DNA of 64,000 nucleotides from an uncultured Acidobacteriia bacterium (GCA_903875575.1 CAIQWJ010000074.1:1-64000); one strand, 5' to 3'; numbered from the stretch's first letter, positions 7,424 to 18,357 are shown. Notes: a model not told the origin generated them from the letters alone. Translations and numbers: made by a program.

Positions 7424-7446
7424 GCGTGAGATTTCGATCTCGCAGG
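7424..7446 (+). promoter_or_regulatory. TTCG-loop hairpin at the start of the flagellin leader
   Basis: GCGTGAGAT-TTCG-ATCTCGC forms a short stem with one bulged T, closed by a stable UUCG-type tetraloop. It would lie at the very 5' end of the predicted mRNA and could protect it from degradation. The role is inferred. Confidence 0.35.
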
Positions 7447-7548
7447 CCGATTCTTTAGGTCATAGCTCGTTTACAAAAGCGTACCAGAGATCATGAAGCA
7501 ATCTGCGCCTGGCAAGACGCCTGGCAGATCGAGTAAAGGACGAAAGAA

Positions 7549-9027
7549 ATGTCGATATCTATTCAGACCAACGTTGCCTCGCTGAACGCGCAGTTTTATA
7601 TCAGCAAGAATCAAATTTTTCAAGCCACGGCGATTGAGCAACTGTCGTCCGGGTACAAGATCAACTCGTCCGCGAACGACCCGGCGGGGTTGGCGGTGGC
7701 GAATCAGTATGCCGGAAATATCACCGAGCTTTCCGCAGGCGTGCAGAATGCGACCGATGGCGTGAGTACACTGCAGATCGCGGATGGCGGCCTTGCCAAT
7801 ATCTCACAAATTCTGGGGCGGCTACAGACGCTGGCCTCGGAGGCGGCGTCGGGAACCTTTCAGGGGAGCCGCACCACGGTCAATAACGAATACCAGGGGC
7901 TGCTGGCGGAACTCAATCGACAGGCGTCCAATATCGGATTGAATACGGGGGGCGTCAACAACGTGAACCTTACGGTTTACACAGGTGGCGGCAATTCACA
8001 GTCGAACGCGCAGATTTCGGTGGATCTCAGCGGTGGGAATAACGCTGTGGACGCGATTGCGCTGGGCATTGGCACCACGAGTGTGGCGGGCGGCGGCACG
8101 GGGATTTCGGGGAACTCGGTGCGTCTGGACAATCAGGCGGCTACTTTCCTGACGAGCGCCAGCCAATCCTTCACCTTCCATGTGAACACGGGCACGGGAA
8201 ATCAGGACGTGACGGTTACGGCAACAGGTGGTAGCGGCGGCCTTACGGGCTCGCAGGTCATCAGCAGCCTGAACAGCCAGTTGCAGGCTTATGGGATTAC
8301 AGCATCCATCGGGAGCGCCGGAACTTTGCAGTTCGGTGGGTCCACCGCGTTCACCGTGACGACAACCGGGGCATCCGGAGGAGTGACAACAACGGGAACA
8401 GGGACCGCGGTCAACAGTTCCAATTACTCGATTAACACGCAGATTCCCGCAATCACCGCGGGTACCGAAGTATTCACCGTGCAGAATGCGGGTGGCTCCT
8501 ACAACGTGACGTTGAGTTCAGTTACAGGCGACAATCAGGCGGACACCCTCACCGCGCTGAATAGCCGGTTAGCTGGCAGCGGTATTTACGCGGTCAAGGA
8601 TGTGGCAGGCACGGGAGTTACGCTGCAGAGCACCGGCACATTCAGTATTAACGAGACGACCAATAACGCGAACGGTTTATTTGCCGCGACGGGGGCACAG
8701 GCCGTGACGGCCTCAAGCGCCGGAGCGTCCGCTACGGGCAATGCGCTCGCGGCGTTGGCTGCTTTGACCAGCGCGATCGGAATTCTGGGGCTGGTACAGG
8801 GCACTGTGGGTGCCGGTGAGAACAAACTCCAATACGCGACGAGTCTGGCGCAGTCACAAATTACAAACTATTCTTCGGCGGAATCGGGACTGCGCGACGC
8901 CGATGTGGCTGCGGCGGCCGCTAACCTGACGAAGGCGCAGGTATTGCAACAGACGTCGCTGGCCGCGCTATCGCAGGCGAATTCGGCACCGCAGGCGGTG
9001 CTGTCTTTGCTGAAGAATCTGGGTTAA
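7549..9027 (+). CDS. fliC: flagellin
   Basis: A 492-residue protein with both conserved flagellin ends: residues 1-140 contain IQTNVASLNAQ, EQLSSGYKINSSANDPAGLAVAN and a long coiled helix, and the last 80 contain SSAESGLRDADVAAAAANLTK and end in LSLLKNLG. These regions form the D0/D1 filament core. The middle (about 145-410) is a Thr/Gly/Ser-rich variable domain exposed on the filament. There is no signal peptide, as expected for type III flagellar export. A purine-rich site (GGACGAAAGAA) precedes the ATG. The gene is monocistronic between a sigma-54-type promoter and a strong terminator; no other flagellar genes are in the window. Confidence 0.95.
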   Translation: MSISIQTNVASLNAQFYISKNQIFQATAIEQLSSGYKINSSANDPAGLAVANQYAGNITELSAGVQNATDGVSTLQIADGGLANISQILGRLQTLASEAASGTFQGSRTTVNNEYQGLLAELNRQASNIGLNTGGVNNVNLTVYTGGGNSQSNAQISVDLSGGNNAVDAIALGIGTTSVAGGGTGISGNSVRLDNQAATFLTSASQSFTFHVNTGTGNQDVTVTATGGSGGLTGSQVISSLNSQLQAYGITASIGSAGTLQFGGSTAFTVTTTGASGGVTTTGTGTAVNSSNYSINTQIPAITAGTEVFTVQNAGGSYNVTLSSVTGDNQADTLTALNSRLAGSGIYAVKDVAGTGVTLQSTGTFSINETTNNANGLFAATGAQAVTASSAGASATGNALAALAALTSAIGILGLVQGTVGAGENKLQYATSLAQSQITNYSSAESGLRDADVAAAAANLTKAQVLQQTSLAALSQANSAPQAVLSLLKNLG

Positions 9028-9038
9028 TCAAAAAAGAC

Positions 9039-9086
9039 GGCGCAGGCGTGAGATGAAAGTCTCTCGCCTGCGCCCCGATTTTCTTT
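9039..9086. terminator. bidirectional terminator between flagellin and the YncE-like gene
   Basis: GGCGCAGGCG (9039-9048) pairs perfectly with CGCCTGCGCC (9065-9074), and an inner GAGA/TCTC extends the stem. A T-rich tract follows on the plus strand and an A-run (9030-9035) precedes it, so it can terminate both convergent genes. Confidence 0.85.
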
Positions 9087-9101
9087 GAATGATTTGGCTG
9101 T

Positions 9102-10094
9102 TTACCGGCCGACGACAACGATACCGAAGGTGTTTTCCACGGGTGTACCGCGGCCGCCACCAGCAGGTGCCGGGCCGATGTCCCAGGCCGGCAGATAGAG
9201 CTTGTGGGCCTTCTGATCGGCGCTGATGGTTTTGGCACCCATTTTTGTCGGGATGGTGGCAACCGGGCCGTACTTGCCGGGGGCGGTTTCGCCCACCATG
9301 GTGATGTTGCCGTCCTTGCCATTGGCGCTGAAGGCGTAACCGTCGTCAAACGCAACGCCGTCCGGGCCTGCACCGATGGCGGGCGTGGCAATCACCTTGC
9401 CGGTTACCGGATCGCTGACGCTCATCACCTTGTCGCAAACCGAGAAGAGCTTCATCTTCGACACATCGATGGCGAGACCGCTCGGACCGTCGCAGGGGGC
9501 GATGGAATAGCGCTTCGTGATGAGCGCTTCCTGGGCTTTGATCACGATGACTTCATTCTTGTCTTCAATATTGACGTAAACGTTGCCCTTGCCATCCACC
9601 TGCGCGAACTCGGGCTTGCCGCCCACTGCTACGGAGGCGCTGATTACAGAGCCCGTTTTGGCGTCAAAAATTGTGAAGTCGTTGCTCTTACCGTTGAAGG
9701 TCAGTACACGATGCGTAACAGGCTCATAGATGATGGCGTCCGGATTCTGACCGGTATTAATCTTGCCGGTAACCTTGAGGGTGGCAATGTCAAACACTGT
9801 CACGTTGTTGGTGGTGCCGTTGCTGGTAAAGCCCTTGCCGAGGTCGTCTGCGATGGCGATACCGTGAACGCCCTGGGTGTCGGGAATGGTGCCGACCAAT
9901 TTGTCGGTCGCGGTGTCGATCACTTCGGTCTGCGTGCCGTGCGAGACATAGAGGCGGTGATTCGCGGTATCGACGTATGTGTAATCGGTCTTGTTGATAC
10001 CGCCGATCTTGATATTACCGATCACTTTGTATGTGGGTGGTGCGGCGAGCGCCGTGGCTGCGGCCGCGAGGGCCAGGATGGCGATTTTCTTCAT
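9102..10094 (-). CDS. secreted YncE-like beta-propeller protein
   Basis: The ATG at 10094 gives about 330 residues, with a Shine-Dalgarno-like AAAAGGAAAT; an upstream in-frame start is less likely. Residues 1-18 (MKKIAILALAAAATALAA) are a clear signal peptide. The rest is a chain of about 40-residue beta repeats with motifs such as HRLYVSHG, VEVID-type strands, GVHGIAIADD and GPDGVAFDDG. These are typical of seven-bladed YVTN/YncE propellers found in periplasmic or extracellular proteins. The substrate is unknown. A Gly-rich patch (PAPAGGGRGTP) lies near the C-terminus. Confidence 0.8.
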   Translation of the reverse strand: MKKIAILALAAAATALAAPPTYKVIGNIKIGGINKTDYTYVDTANHRLYVSHGTQTEVIDTATDKLVGTIPDTQGVHGIAIADDLGKGFTSNGTTNNVTVFDIATLKVTGKINTGQNPDAIIYEPVTHRVLTFNGKSNDFTIFDAKTGSVISASVAVGGKPEFAQVDGKGNVYVNIEDKNEVIVIKAQEALITKRYSIAPCDGPSGLAIDVSKMKLFSVCDKVMSVSDPVTGKVIATPAIGAGPDGVAFDDGYAFSANGKDGNITMVGETAPGKYGPVATIPTKMGAKTISADQKAHKLYLPAWDIGPAPAGGGRGTPVENTFGIVVVGR

Positions 10095-10146
10095 GGTGAT
10101 TTCCTTTTCAACAGAGGTCAAACCGAACGTACCGGATCAGGCTGAA

Positions 10147-10164
10147 GTTTCCCTGAAGGGAAAC
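10147..10164. promoter_or_regulatory. small palindrome upstream of the YncE-like gene
   Basis: GTTTCCC-TGAA-GGGAAAC is a perfect 7-bp inverted repeat about 50 bases upstream of the ATG at 10094. It could be a leader hairpin or an operator. Confidence 0.3.
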
Positions 10165-10239
10165 CCTCGCCCATGACAAACGGGTTACGGGTGTTCGCTT
10201 GCTCCAATCTATTCTGGCATCGGTCGGGTGGCGGAGGGG

Positions 10240-10690
10240 ATTGAGGGTGGGATTCGATGGGGATGGCCCATGGCGATTGGGATTGCGGGTGGGATTCGAT
10301 GGGGATGGCCCGTGGCGATTGGGATTGCGGGTGGGATTCGATGGGGATGGCCCGTGGCGATGGGGATTGCGGTGGCGACGGGGATTGCGGGTAGCGATGG
10401 GGATGTCGGTGGCGACGGGGATCGCGGGTGGCGATTGGGGTGGCGATTGGGGTAGCGCGTGGTGGCGGACGGCGGGGAATCGCGCGTGACGTAGGGCGAC
10501 GGGGATTGCGGTGGCGATGGGGATTGCGGGTAGCGATGGGGATGTCGGTGGCGATGGGGGTGGCGCGTGGCGACGGGGATCGAGGGTGGGAGTCGACGGG
10601 GATTGCGGGTGGCGACGGGGATGGCGATGGGACCGCGCGTGGAGGAGGAGACGGGATTGCGTGGAGCGGCGTGGATCGCGGTGGTCAAGG
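10240..10690. repeat. 42-bp minisatellite with degenerate shorter repeats
   Basis: Three near-identical 42-base copies begin at 10247, 10289 and 10331, each starting GTGGGATTCGATGG. They grade into irregular units of about 18-21 bases built on GTGGCGA(T/C)GGGGATTGCGG that reach about 10690. The tract separates the upstream region of the YncE-like gene from the stop of the acyl-CoA ligase. Long open frames on both strands are a consequence of repeat composition, so I do not call a gene. Bases 10095-10239 hold only the upstream region of the YncE-like gene. Confidence 0.8.
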
Positions 10691-10709
10691 CATCGCAGGG
10701 GCTGGAGGG

Positions 10710-12458
<1,749 letters not shown>

Positions 12459-12493
12459 GGGTCGCCCTGTCAGTTTAATACCAACGGGGTCTG

Positions 12494-13246
12494 CTACGCA
12501 CGCTGAGCGACTGGCTCGGCATGTTCCGGAGTGGGAGTCTCGCCGACGGTGGCCGCCACCCAGGCTTCCAGCATCTGGTTGAGACGACCGCGGTCATGCG
12601 GGGTCATGCCGCTTGTTTCGATAGGATCGCCAACGATCAGTTCGATTTCTCCGGAGTGGATGAACGCCGAGCCCATGGGAAGAATGGCGCGCGTGTTGAG
12701 GAGCGCGATGGGAACGGCTGGAACTCCGGCTTTGATGGCGATGTAGGCGGCACCTTCCATGAAGGGGCGCATCTGGGAGGTAGTGCGTCCGCCCTCCGGA
12801 AAGAGCAGCAGGGAGATGCCGCGCTCGCGGAGCATTTTCGCACCTTCCGACATGGTCTTGAGGGAAGCGCGGGGATCGCCTTTTGCAACGGGCAGATGGC
12901 CGGCGCGAGTCAGGTGCCAGCCCATGAAGGGGATGGAGAACAGGCCCTTTTTCGCGAAAAAGCGGAACTGGAGAGGCACGGAACTGATGACGGCCGGGGT
13001 ATCCATATAGCTGGCGTGGTTGGCGACCAGGACGTAGCTGCGGCTGAGATCGAGCTTTTCGATACCGGTGACGCGGCAGTGGACGCGACCGAGGGCGAGC
13101 AGGATTCGCGCCCAGACACGGGCCACGCGGTGCTGCGTTGCGCCGGTCCGGTCCCACAACGAAGAGATCAGCGAGATGCTGCCCATCGCGATGGTGGCCA
13201 GAATGATGGCGGGAGCCTTAAAAAGTATGGCGCGGAGTTTCCACAC
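12494..13246 (-). CDS. plsC: 1-acyl-sn-glycerol-3-phosphate acyltransferase
   Basis: A 250-residue PlsC-family enzyme that transfers an acyl chain to lysophosphatidic acid at the inner membrane. The N-terminal helix (about 8-28) is hydrophobic. The catalytic motif NHASYMDTP is the NHxxxxD box, and LLFPEGGRTT is the glycerol-phosphate-binding box (FPEGxRS type). KAGVPAVPIAL matches the later conserved block. It heads a two-gene transcript with the acyl-CoA ligase, a coherent acyl activation and transfer pair. Confidence 0.9.
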   Translation of the reverse strand: MWKLRAILFKAPAIILATIAMGSISLISSLWDRTGATQHRVARVWARILLALGRVHCRVTGIEKLDLSRSYVLVANHASYMDTPAVISSVPLQFRFFAKKGLFSIPFMGWHLTRAGHLPVAKGDPRASLKTMSEGAKMLRERGISLLLFPEGGRTTSQMRPFMEGAAYIAIKAGVPAVPIALLNTRAILPMGSAFIHSGEIELIVGDPIETSGMTPHDRGRLNQMLEAWVAATVGETPTPEHAEPVAQRA

Positions 13247-13371
13247 AATAAGAAATCTGAAACTCTATTATCCCTTCAGTGCTCTTTATCAGTGTAGGTG
13301 TACGGCATGCGGTCTGCTGACCGTCCGCTTAGTAGAATGAACAACAAGGAGAGGAATCTTACCTGGTCATC

Positions 13372-13707
13372 ATGAAGAAAATTCAATTTTTAAGCGCCGT
13401 TTGCCTGCTTGCGGGAACGGTGAGTTTACATGCGCAGCCTGCTGGTCCAAAGGGCGACGCAGTGAAGGGCAAGGAGTATTTTGATGGCAAGTGCGGGATC
13501 TGCCACGATGCTACGACCACCGACAAGAAGATGGGTCCGGGCTTCAAGGGCCTTTACAAACGCCCCAAGCTCAGCACCACCGGCAAGCCGACAAATGACG
13601 CCAATGTTTTTGAAAAGATCGCTGCGGGCGGTAATGGGATGCCTCCGATGACGGATTTTTCGCCCGCCGAAAAGGCGAACCTGCTGGCTTATCTGAAGAC
13701 GCTGTAG
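13372..13707 (+). CDS. class I c-type cytochrome, periplasmic
   Basis: A 111-residue protein with a signal peptide (MKKIQFLSAVCLLAGTVSLHA). One haem-attachment motif, CGICH, lies near residue 42. The likely distal Met is in GGNGMPPMTDF, followed by the usual C-terminal helix (EKANLLAYLKTL). It is a small soluble mono-haem cytochrome that probably shuttles electrons in the periplasm. It stands alone, divergent from plsC, with a terminator just downstream. Confidence 0.88.
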   Translation: MKKIQFLSAVCLLAGTVSLHAQPAGPKGDAVKGKEYFDGKCGICHDATTTDKKMGPGFKGLYKRPKLSTTGKPTNDANVFEKIAAGGNGMPPMTDFSPAEKANLLAYLKTL

Positions 13708-13728
13708 CCAGATTTCAGGGCCAAAACG

Positions 13729-13773
13729 AAAAGAGCACCCTCGGCCATTCGGCCTGACGGGTGCTCTTTTTTT
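13729..13773. terminator. bidirectional terminator after the cytochrome c gene
   Basis: AAAAGAGCACCC (13729-13740) pairs with GGGTGCTCTTTT (13759-13770), and a T-run continues to 13773. The A/T tracts on both sides allow it to serve the convergent S41 gene too. Confidence 0.9.
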
Positions 13774-13785
13774 GTTGCGTCAGAA

Positions 13786-15006
13786 TTACGCGCGGGCTTT
13801 GGCGATTTCGATGGCTTTGTTGAGAATCACGTCTTCGCCCGGCTTGTGGGTCGGGGTGGCGGGTTCGGGGCCGGCATCGTCGTCTTCCGGATCGCCACTG
13901 CCGGCGTCGGGATCGATGATCAGGGTCTCGGGTGTGACACCGTTATCCTGAATGGACTTGCCGTCCGGTGAATAATATTTCGCAACCGACAGGATGACCG
14001 CGCCGCCATCGTCCATGGTGATGGGCCGGAGTACGGAAGCGTCCATAAAAGTGCGTTCGCCGACAATGGCGGCGCGTTTGGAAGACTGGAGACCGGCGGC
14101 GGCCACTTCGGCGGCAGTTGCTGTGCCGCGGCTCACCATCACGACCAGCGGGAGAGTGGAGATGACCTTCTTCTCATCGGCATTGTAATCTTTGCGAGGG
14201 TACTTCTGGCCCTGGGCATAGGTGATCAGACCCTTGCCCAGAAAGAGATTCGCGAGTTCCGCGCCGTCTTCCGGGTCACCCACGGCGCAGTAGCGGAGGT
14301 CCAGAATGATCTTTTTTGCGCCCTGCTTCTGCAAACCCTGCACGGCGGTGGCGACTTCCCTCACTTTGCCGGTGGCGAGGGTGGAGGCGCGAACATAGCC
14401 GAGCGAACCATCCAGCATGCGCGAATCGACCGGCGGATTCACGACGATGGCGCGGGTCAGCTTCATCTTCTGGGGCTCGGGCTTACGGCGGAGCACCGAA
14501 AGATCCACCGTGGTGCCGGGATCGCCGCGGAGCAGCAATTTTGCGTAGGCGAGGGGCATGTCGCGGCTGCCCACGCCGTTGATGGATTCGATGTAGTCGC
14601 CATTGCTGAGGCCGGCTTTATCGGCCGGCGAACCGGGAACAGCCGAGACCACCACGATGTAGCCGTATTTCTTGGCCAGCACGAGGCCGAGATCGGCAGC
14701 CTTGCCATCGGTGCTCTTCAGATACTCTTTGTACTGGTTGGCGTTCAGATAGCTGGCGTAGGGGTCAATGGCTTCGAGAAGACCGTTGAGCGCGCCGAGC
14801 GTTACGTTGGGGATGTTGGGTTCTTCTACGTATTCCGTGGAGATGTAGGACAGAACCTGCGTGTAGACCTTGAGGTGTTTGAGAACATCCGTGGTATCGG
14901 AACCCTTATCGGTGGTATCCGCACCCTTCACCACGCCTCCGACAAGGAGTAAAGCCACCAGTAGGGTGGAGGACAGCACGACAGTAATTTGGGCGCGGCG
15001 GTTCAT
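13786..15006 (-). CDS. S41 (CtpA-like) family protein with degenerate catalytic site
   Basis: The ATG at 15006 (MNRRAQIT) gives about 406 residues with an N-terminal membrane/signal helix; an upstream in-frame start is less plausible. Order: helical region, PDZ domain (SAVPGSPADKAGLSNGDYI), then an S41 core ending in YYSPDGKSIQDNGVTPE. Active CtpA enzymes have Ser in G(S/T)AS and a Lys in TFGKG. Here the matching segments read RGTATAAE (Thr near 297) and RTFMDAS (Asp near 322), so both catalytic residues are replaced. It is probably a pseudoprotease that keeps PDZ binding. It lies just after a glycosyltransferase gene on the same strand. Confidence 0.8.
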   Translation of the reverse strand: MNRRAQITVVLSSTLLVALLLVGGVVKGADTTDKGSDTTDVLKHLKVYTQVLSYISTEYVEEPNIPNVTLGALNGLLEAIDPYASYLNANQYKEYLKSTDGKAADLGLVLAKKYGYIVVVSAVPGSPADKAGLSNGDYIESINGVGSRDMPLAYAKLLLRGDPGTTVDLSVLRRKPEPQKMKLTRAIVVNPPVDSRMLDGSLGYVRASTLATGKVREVATAVQGLQKQGAKKIILDLRYCAVGDPEDGAELANLFLGKGLITYAQGQKYPRKDYNADEKKVISTLPLVVMVSRGTATAAEVAAAGLQSSKRAAIVGERTFMDASVLRPITMDDGGAVILSVAKYYSPDGKSIQDNGVTPETLIIDPDAGSGDPEDDDAGPEPATPTHKPGEDVILNKAIEIAKARA

Positions 15007-15069
15007 ATGGTTAAGACGCGGCGAGACGGGCAAACGGTTGCGCGCTCCCCTGCATTTCCTCATTATATG

Positions 15070-16119
15070 TCAGTTCGATGCGTTTAACTCTTTATAAACG
15101 TTTATGGTTTGGGAGACGGCGTCGGCCCAACGGAATTTCGCCGCATGCGTCCGACCCAGGGCAGTAAGCTGTGCGCGATGATCTTCATCGCGCGTGAGTG
15201 AGCCGAGGGCTGCGGCGAGTTCGTCGTCACTGGAGGGATCGACGAGCACGGCGACGTCGGTTCCGGCAGCGTCGCGGCAGATTTCCGGCAGGGCAGAACG
15301 ATTCCCCGCGATCACGGGGACGCCGGCAGCCATGGCTTCGAGCGCGGGCATGCCGAAGCCTTCGTCAAGCGACGGAAAGGCAAAAATGGAGGCTTTGGCG
15401 TACCACTGGGCGATTTCCTGGTCGGAGATATAGCCGGTAATCTGAATGCGGTCGATGATCGGGCTGTTGGCGACCTCGCGGAGGGCGGCCTCAGCATCGT
15501 AGCCCTGGGAACCGGCGAGAACGAGAGTCCAATCCGGGGGAGCCGCGCGAAAGGCGCGAACGAGGGCGGCCTGATTCTTGCGGCGCTGGATCGCGCCGAC
15601 ACACAGGATGATCTTCTCGCGTGGCACCGTGGGGATGGCACGCGGCAGAACGCCGTGATGAATCACGCGGATACGCGAGGACGGAATACTGAGGTATTCC
15701 TCGACCTGGCTGGCCGTGAAGGCGGAAACGGCGATGATGAGGTCCGCCGCCGATGCGGCTTCGCGGGCCTGAGCTGCGAATCGTTCGCGGAATTCGGGGG
15801 TACTGTAGTCGCCGGAGAGGACGAAGAGGTCGTGGAAAGTGGCGACTTGTTTGCGAAACCGCAGTTCAGGGAGCCGTTGATTCAGGCCGTGGAAGATGGA
15901 AGCGGTTCGGTCGCCCGTGCCGCCGGAGAGGCGGCAGATTCGCACGTTGGCAGGCACCTGCTGCCGGCGGGCTCTCCAATAGCGTTGAGAACGGTAGAAC
16001 CAGTCCCAGCCCTCGGCGAAGCCGCTGGCGGCCAGGCCGTTCATCAGTTCGCGGGAATAGACACCGACGCCGGAGAGGCCATCACCGAGACTATAGGTTG
16101 CGTCGAGAGCGATTCTCAA
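15070..16119 (-). CDS. GT-B glycosyltransferase (family 4 type)
   Basis: A 349-residue cytosolic enzyme. The N-terminal half has the glycine-rich start (LGDGLSGVGVYSREL) and HDLF, while the C-terminal half has VGAIQRRKN, the QITGYISDQEIAQWYAKA stretch and the donor-binding motif PSLDEGFGMPALEAMA, with the E-x7-E pattern of GT4 enzymes. It should transfer a sugar from a nucleotide donor to a lipid-linked or polysaccharide acceptor; the sugar cannot be predicted. No other polysaccharide genes are adjacent. Confidence 0.85.
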   Translation of the reverse strand: MRIALDATYSLGDGLSGVGVYSRELMNGLAASGFAEGWDWFYRSQRYWRARRQQVPANVRICRLSGGTGDRTASIFHGLNQRLPELRFRKQVATFHDLFVLSGDYSTPEFRERFAAQAREAASAADLIIAVSAFTASQVEEYLSIPSSRIRVIHHGVLPRAIPTVPREKIILCVGAIQRRKNQAALVRAFRAAPPDWTLVLAGSQGYDAEAALREVANSPIIDRIQITGYISDQEIAQWYAKASIFAFPSLDEGFGMPALEAMAAGVPVIAGNRSALPEICRDAAGTDVAVLVDPSSDDELAAALGSLTRDEDHRAQLTALGRTHAAKFRWADAVSQTINVYKELNASN

Positions 16120-16145
16120 GTATCGAGGGTAGCATTAACCTTAAA

Positions 16146-16415
16146 TACGGCAGTTGACGGTACGGCGATTGGGTGAAGTTTCGGATTCACAAGGGCCTGG
16201 CGCGGAAGCCGCTGGCACCAAACCGATGCGGTGCGGACGAGGTGAGTTTGGCTGCCGCTCTGTTCCCAGGTGAGTTTTCCTCCACTTCGGTGGGCCGCAG
16301 ACCGATGGGTATTCCTTTGTACTGCTTATTGGTCACGGTTCGGTAAATTGCTGGTGCTGCGGAGCTGCTCGCGTCGGCAAGCGGCCAGTTGAATACGCCC
16401 CAATCGCCGTTCTCA
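16146..16415. repeat. intergenic dispersed repeat with 12-bp inverted ends
   Basis: ACGGCGATTGGG at 16162-16173 recurs inverted as CCCAATCGCCGT at 16399-16410. The left end also resembles 6977-7050. The interval has no supported gene. The form suggests a degenerate MITE-like or other dispersed non-coding repeat filling the gap between the glycosyltransferase and the sigma-54 activator. Confidence 0.45.
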
Positions 16416-16426
16416 CGTTCCCGCTA

Positions 16427-17623
16427 TCAGGCGGCGGGGGGGAAGCCTGGAGAGGGGGAGATAGCATCCGGCATGCCTGCCAGATTCGCTTCGGACATGC
16501 TCCCATTCATGGGGGAGCTATCCGACTGACCGTTGGCGACAGGGCCACCGGGTGGGTAGCCATACTCTTTGAGCTTGCGGTAAAGGGTTGTCCGGCCAAT
16601 GCCCAGCAACTGGGCGGCCGTGGTGCGGTCGCCATGCGTGTAGGTGAGTGCCTGTTCTATGGCGCGGCGTTCCACTTCATGAAGGGGCAAGACGCCAATG
16701 GGAGGGGCCGGGAACGTCCGGACGCCGTCGGGGGCCGGGTTCGCGGGGCCCTGACCGCCAAAACCCTGCGCGACATAGGCGGAGCCGCCAAACCGCTGGC
16801 CGCCGCCGGCGGCAGCGGCGATCGCAATACCTGTGTACTGCGAAGTGTGCCGAGCATTGACTACCTGAGTTGGAAGATCGGCAAAATGCAGTAATGGACC
16901 CGAATTGAAAGCCACCATGCGGTCGATGCAATTTTTCAGTTCGCGGATATTACCGGGCCAATCGTAGCCCAGTATGGCGTCCATGGCCTGTGGGGAGACC
17001 ACGTAGCGCTGGCCGGTAGCTTCGAGAAAACGTTCCACGAGGAGGGGGATATCGTCCTTGCGTTCGCGCAGGGGCGGCAAAGTCAGGCGAATGACGTTGA
17101 GGCGGTGAAACAGATCTTCACGGAAACGCCCCGCAGCCACTTCGCGCTGGAGATCGCGATGCGTGGCGGCGACGATTCTGATATCGACTTTGATGCGTTG
17201 CAGGGAGCCGACAGGGCGGAATTCCCGTTCCTGAAGGACGCGGAGTAACTTGACCTGGAGTTCGATGGGCAGGTCGCCCACTTCGTCGAAGAAAGCAGTG
17301 CCGCCGTTGGCCAGTTCGATGAGGCCGCGTTTGGCTTCACCGGCACCTGTGAACGCGCCGCGGGTGTGGCCGAAGAGTTCGCTTTCCATGAGGGGGCCGA
17401 CGAGGGAACCGCAGTCGATGGGTACGAACTGGCCCCTTGGGGCGGCATCGAAAAGCTCTCTGGCTGCGACTTCTTTGCCGGTGCCGCTTTCACCCTGTAT
17501 GAGAACGGGTGTGCGGCTGGCTCCGAGTCTTTCGAGCTGACTGCGGATCTGCAGAATGCGTGGCGAACGTCCGAGAAGTCCCATAGCTGGCGAAGTAGTG
17601 CCAAAACGGGAAAGAATTCTCAA
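16427..17623 (-). CDS. sigma-54-dependent transcriptional activator without sensor domain
   Basis: A 398-residue bacterial enhancer-binding protein. It starts directly at the AAA+ domain: Walker A GESGTGKE (about 43-50), the sigma-54-contacting loop GAFTGA (about 93), Walker [12 protein letters not shown] and [11 protein letters not shown] Gly/Ala-rich linker (about 265-300) leads to a Fis-type helix-turn-helix ([22 protein letters not shown]). No receiver, GAF or PAS domain precedes the AAA+ core, so control must come from expression level or a partner protein. The predicted sigma-54 flagellin promoter 9 kb away is a possible target but nothing in the sequence links them. Confidence 0.9.
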   Translation of the reverse strand: MRILSRFGTTSPAMGLLGRSPRILQIRSQLERLGASRTPVLIQGESGTGKEVAARELFDAAPRGQFVPIDCGSLVGPLMESELFGHTRGAFTGAGEAKRGLIELANGGTAFFDEVGDLPIELQVKLLRVLQEREFRPVGSLQRIKVDIRIVAATHRDLQREVAAGRFREDLFHRLNVIRLTLPPLRERKDDIPLLVERFLEATGQRYVVSPQAMDAILGYDWPGNIRELKNCIDRMVAFNSGPLLHFADLPTQVVNARHTSQYTGIAIAAAAGGGQRFGGSAYVAQGFGGQGPANPAPDGVRTFPAPPIGVLPLHEVERRAIEQALTYTHGDRTTAAQLLGIGRTTLYRKLKEYGYPPGGPVANGQSDSSPMNGSMSEANLAGMPDAISPSPGFPPAA

Positions 17624-17652
17624 AATATTTTAGAGATTTTTGCGGATTGTCA

Positions 17653-18357
17653 TTATGGATCGAGCCTCACGACGAAAGCCTGGGGCAAATTCTGCTCCTG
17701 ACGAATCCTGCGGGCGAGGGTTTCGGCGGCTTCGGGCGATGCTTCCCGACCCGCCAGAACTCGCCACAGGGGCGGATCGCCCTGGCGAAGAACCTGTTTG
17801 GCGGAGCCGTAGGCGTTGGTCATGTTCTGCTGCATACGGTCGGCATTGGCGCGGTCGCGGAAGGCCCCGACCTGCACGGCAAACTGGGGCGGGGCGGCTG
17901 AGGCGGGGGAGGAGAGAATGGTCAGCTCCACCTGAGCGATTCCCGCACCGAGCATGCCGATGACGCCCGCCGCGGCGTGCGAAAGGTCAATGATGCGGTT
18001 CGCCACGAAGGGGCCGCGATCAATAATGCGTACGTCGACCGTCTTGTCGTTGGTCAGGTTGCGAACCCGCACCATGGTCTGGAAAGGCAGTGTGCGGTGG
18101 GCGGCAACGAGGGTTTCCATGTCGTAGATTTCGCCGTCTGCGGCGGCGCGACCGTCATACGGGCGGCCATACCAACTGGCGACTCCGCGTTCGGTGGTTC
18201 CCGCCGGCGGCCCTGGTACAGCAACCCGTGGCGCAGGTCCACTGGTGCGCGGAGCCGGGGGTGGCACGGGAACACGTTGTTTCTTTTTGCCGCAGCCGGC
18301 CGCGAACAGCGCGACACAGAGAACCGCGGCCAGGAGAATCCTGCTCATCAGATCCAT
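17653..18357 (-). CDS. rlpA: RlpA-like lipoprotein (DPBB plus SPOR domains)
   Basis: A 234-residue protein with a lipoprotein signal peptide ending in the lipobox LFAAGC. A Pro-rich spacer leads to the double-psi beta-barrel (GVASWYGRPYDGRAAADGE through VRIIDRGPFVANRIIDLS). The C-terminal 75 residues (FAVQVGAFRDRANADRM…) form a SPOR domain that binds denuded septal peptidoglycan. RlpA proteins sit at the outer membrane and act, or help, in glycan cleavage during division. It follows the divergent hydrolase promoter and precedes the sigma-54 activator on the same strand. Confidence 0.88.
   Translation of the reverse strand: MDLMSRILLAAVLCVALFAAGCGKKKQRVPVPPPAPRTSGPAPRVAVPGPPAGTTERGVASWYGRPYDGRAAADGEIYDMETLVAAHRTLPFQTMVRVRNLTNDKTVDVRIIDRGPFVANRIIDLSHAAAGVIGMLGAGIAQVELTILSSPASAAPPQFAVQVGAFRDRANADRMQQNMTNAYGSAKQVLRQGDPPLWRVLAGREASPEAAETLARRIRQEQNLPQAFVVRLDP

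Noticed and set aside
10209-10688. 159-residue Pro/Arg/His-rich frame on the minus strand across the minisatellite
   Set aside because: Open frames exist in several phases on both strands of the repeat, which follows from its composition. No start signal is present.
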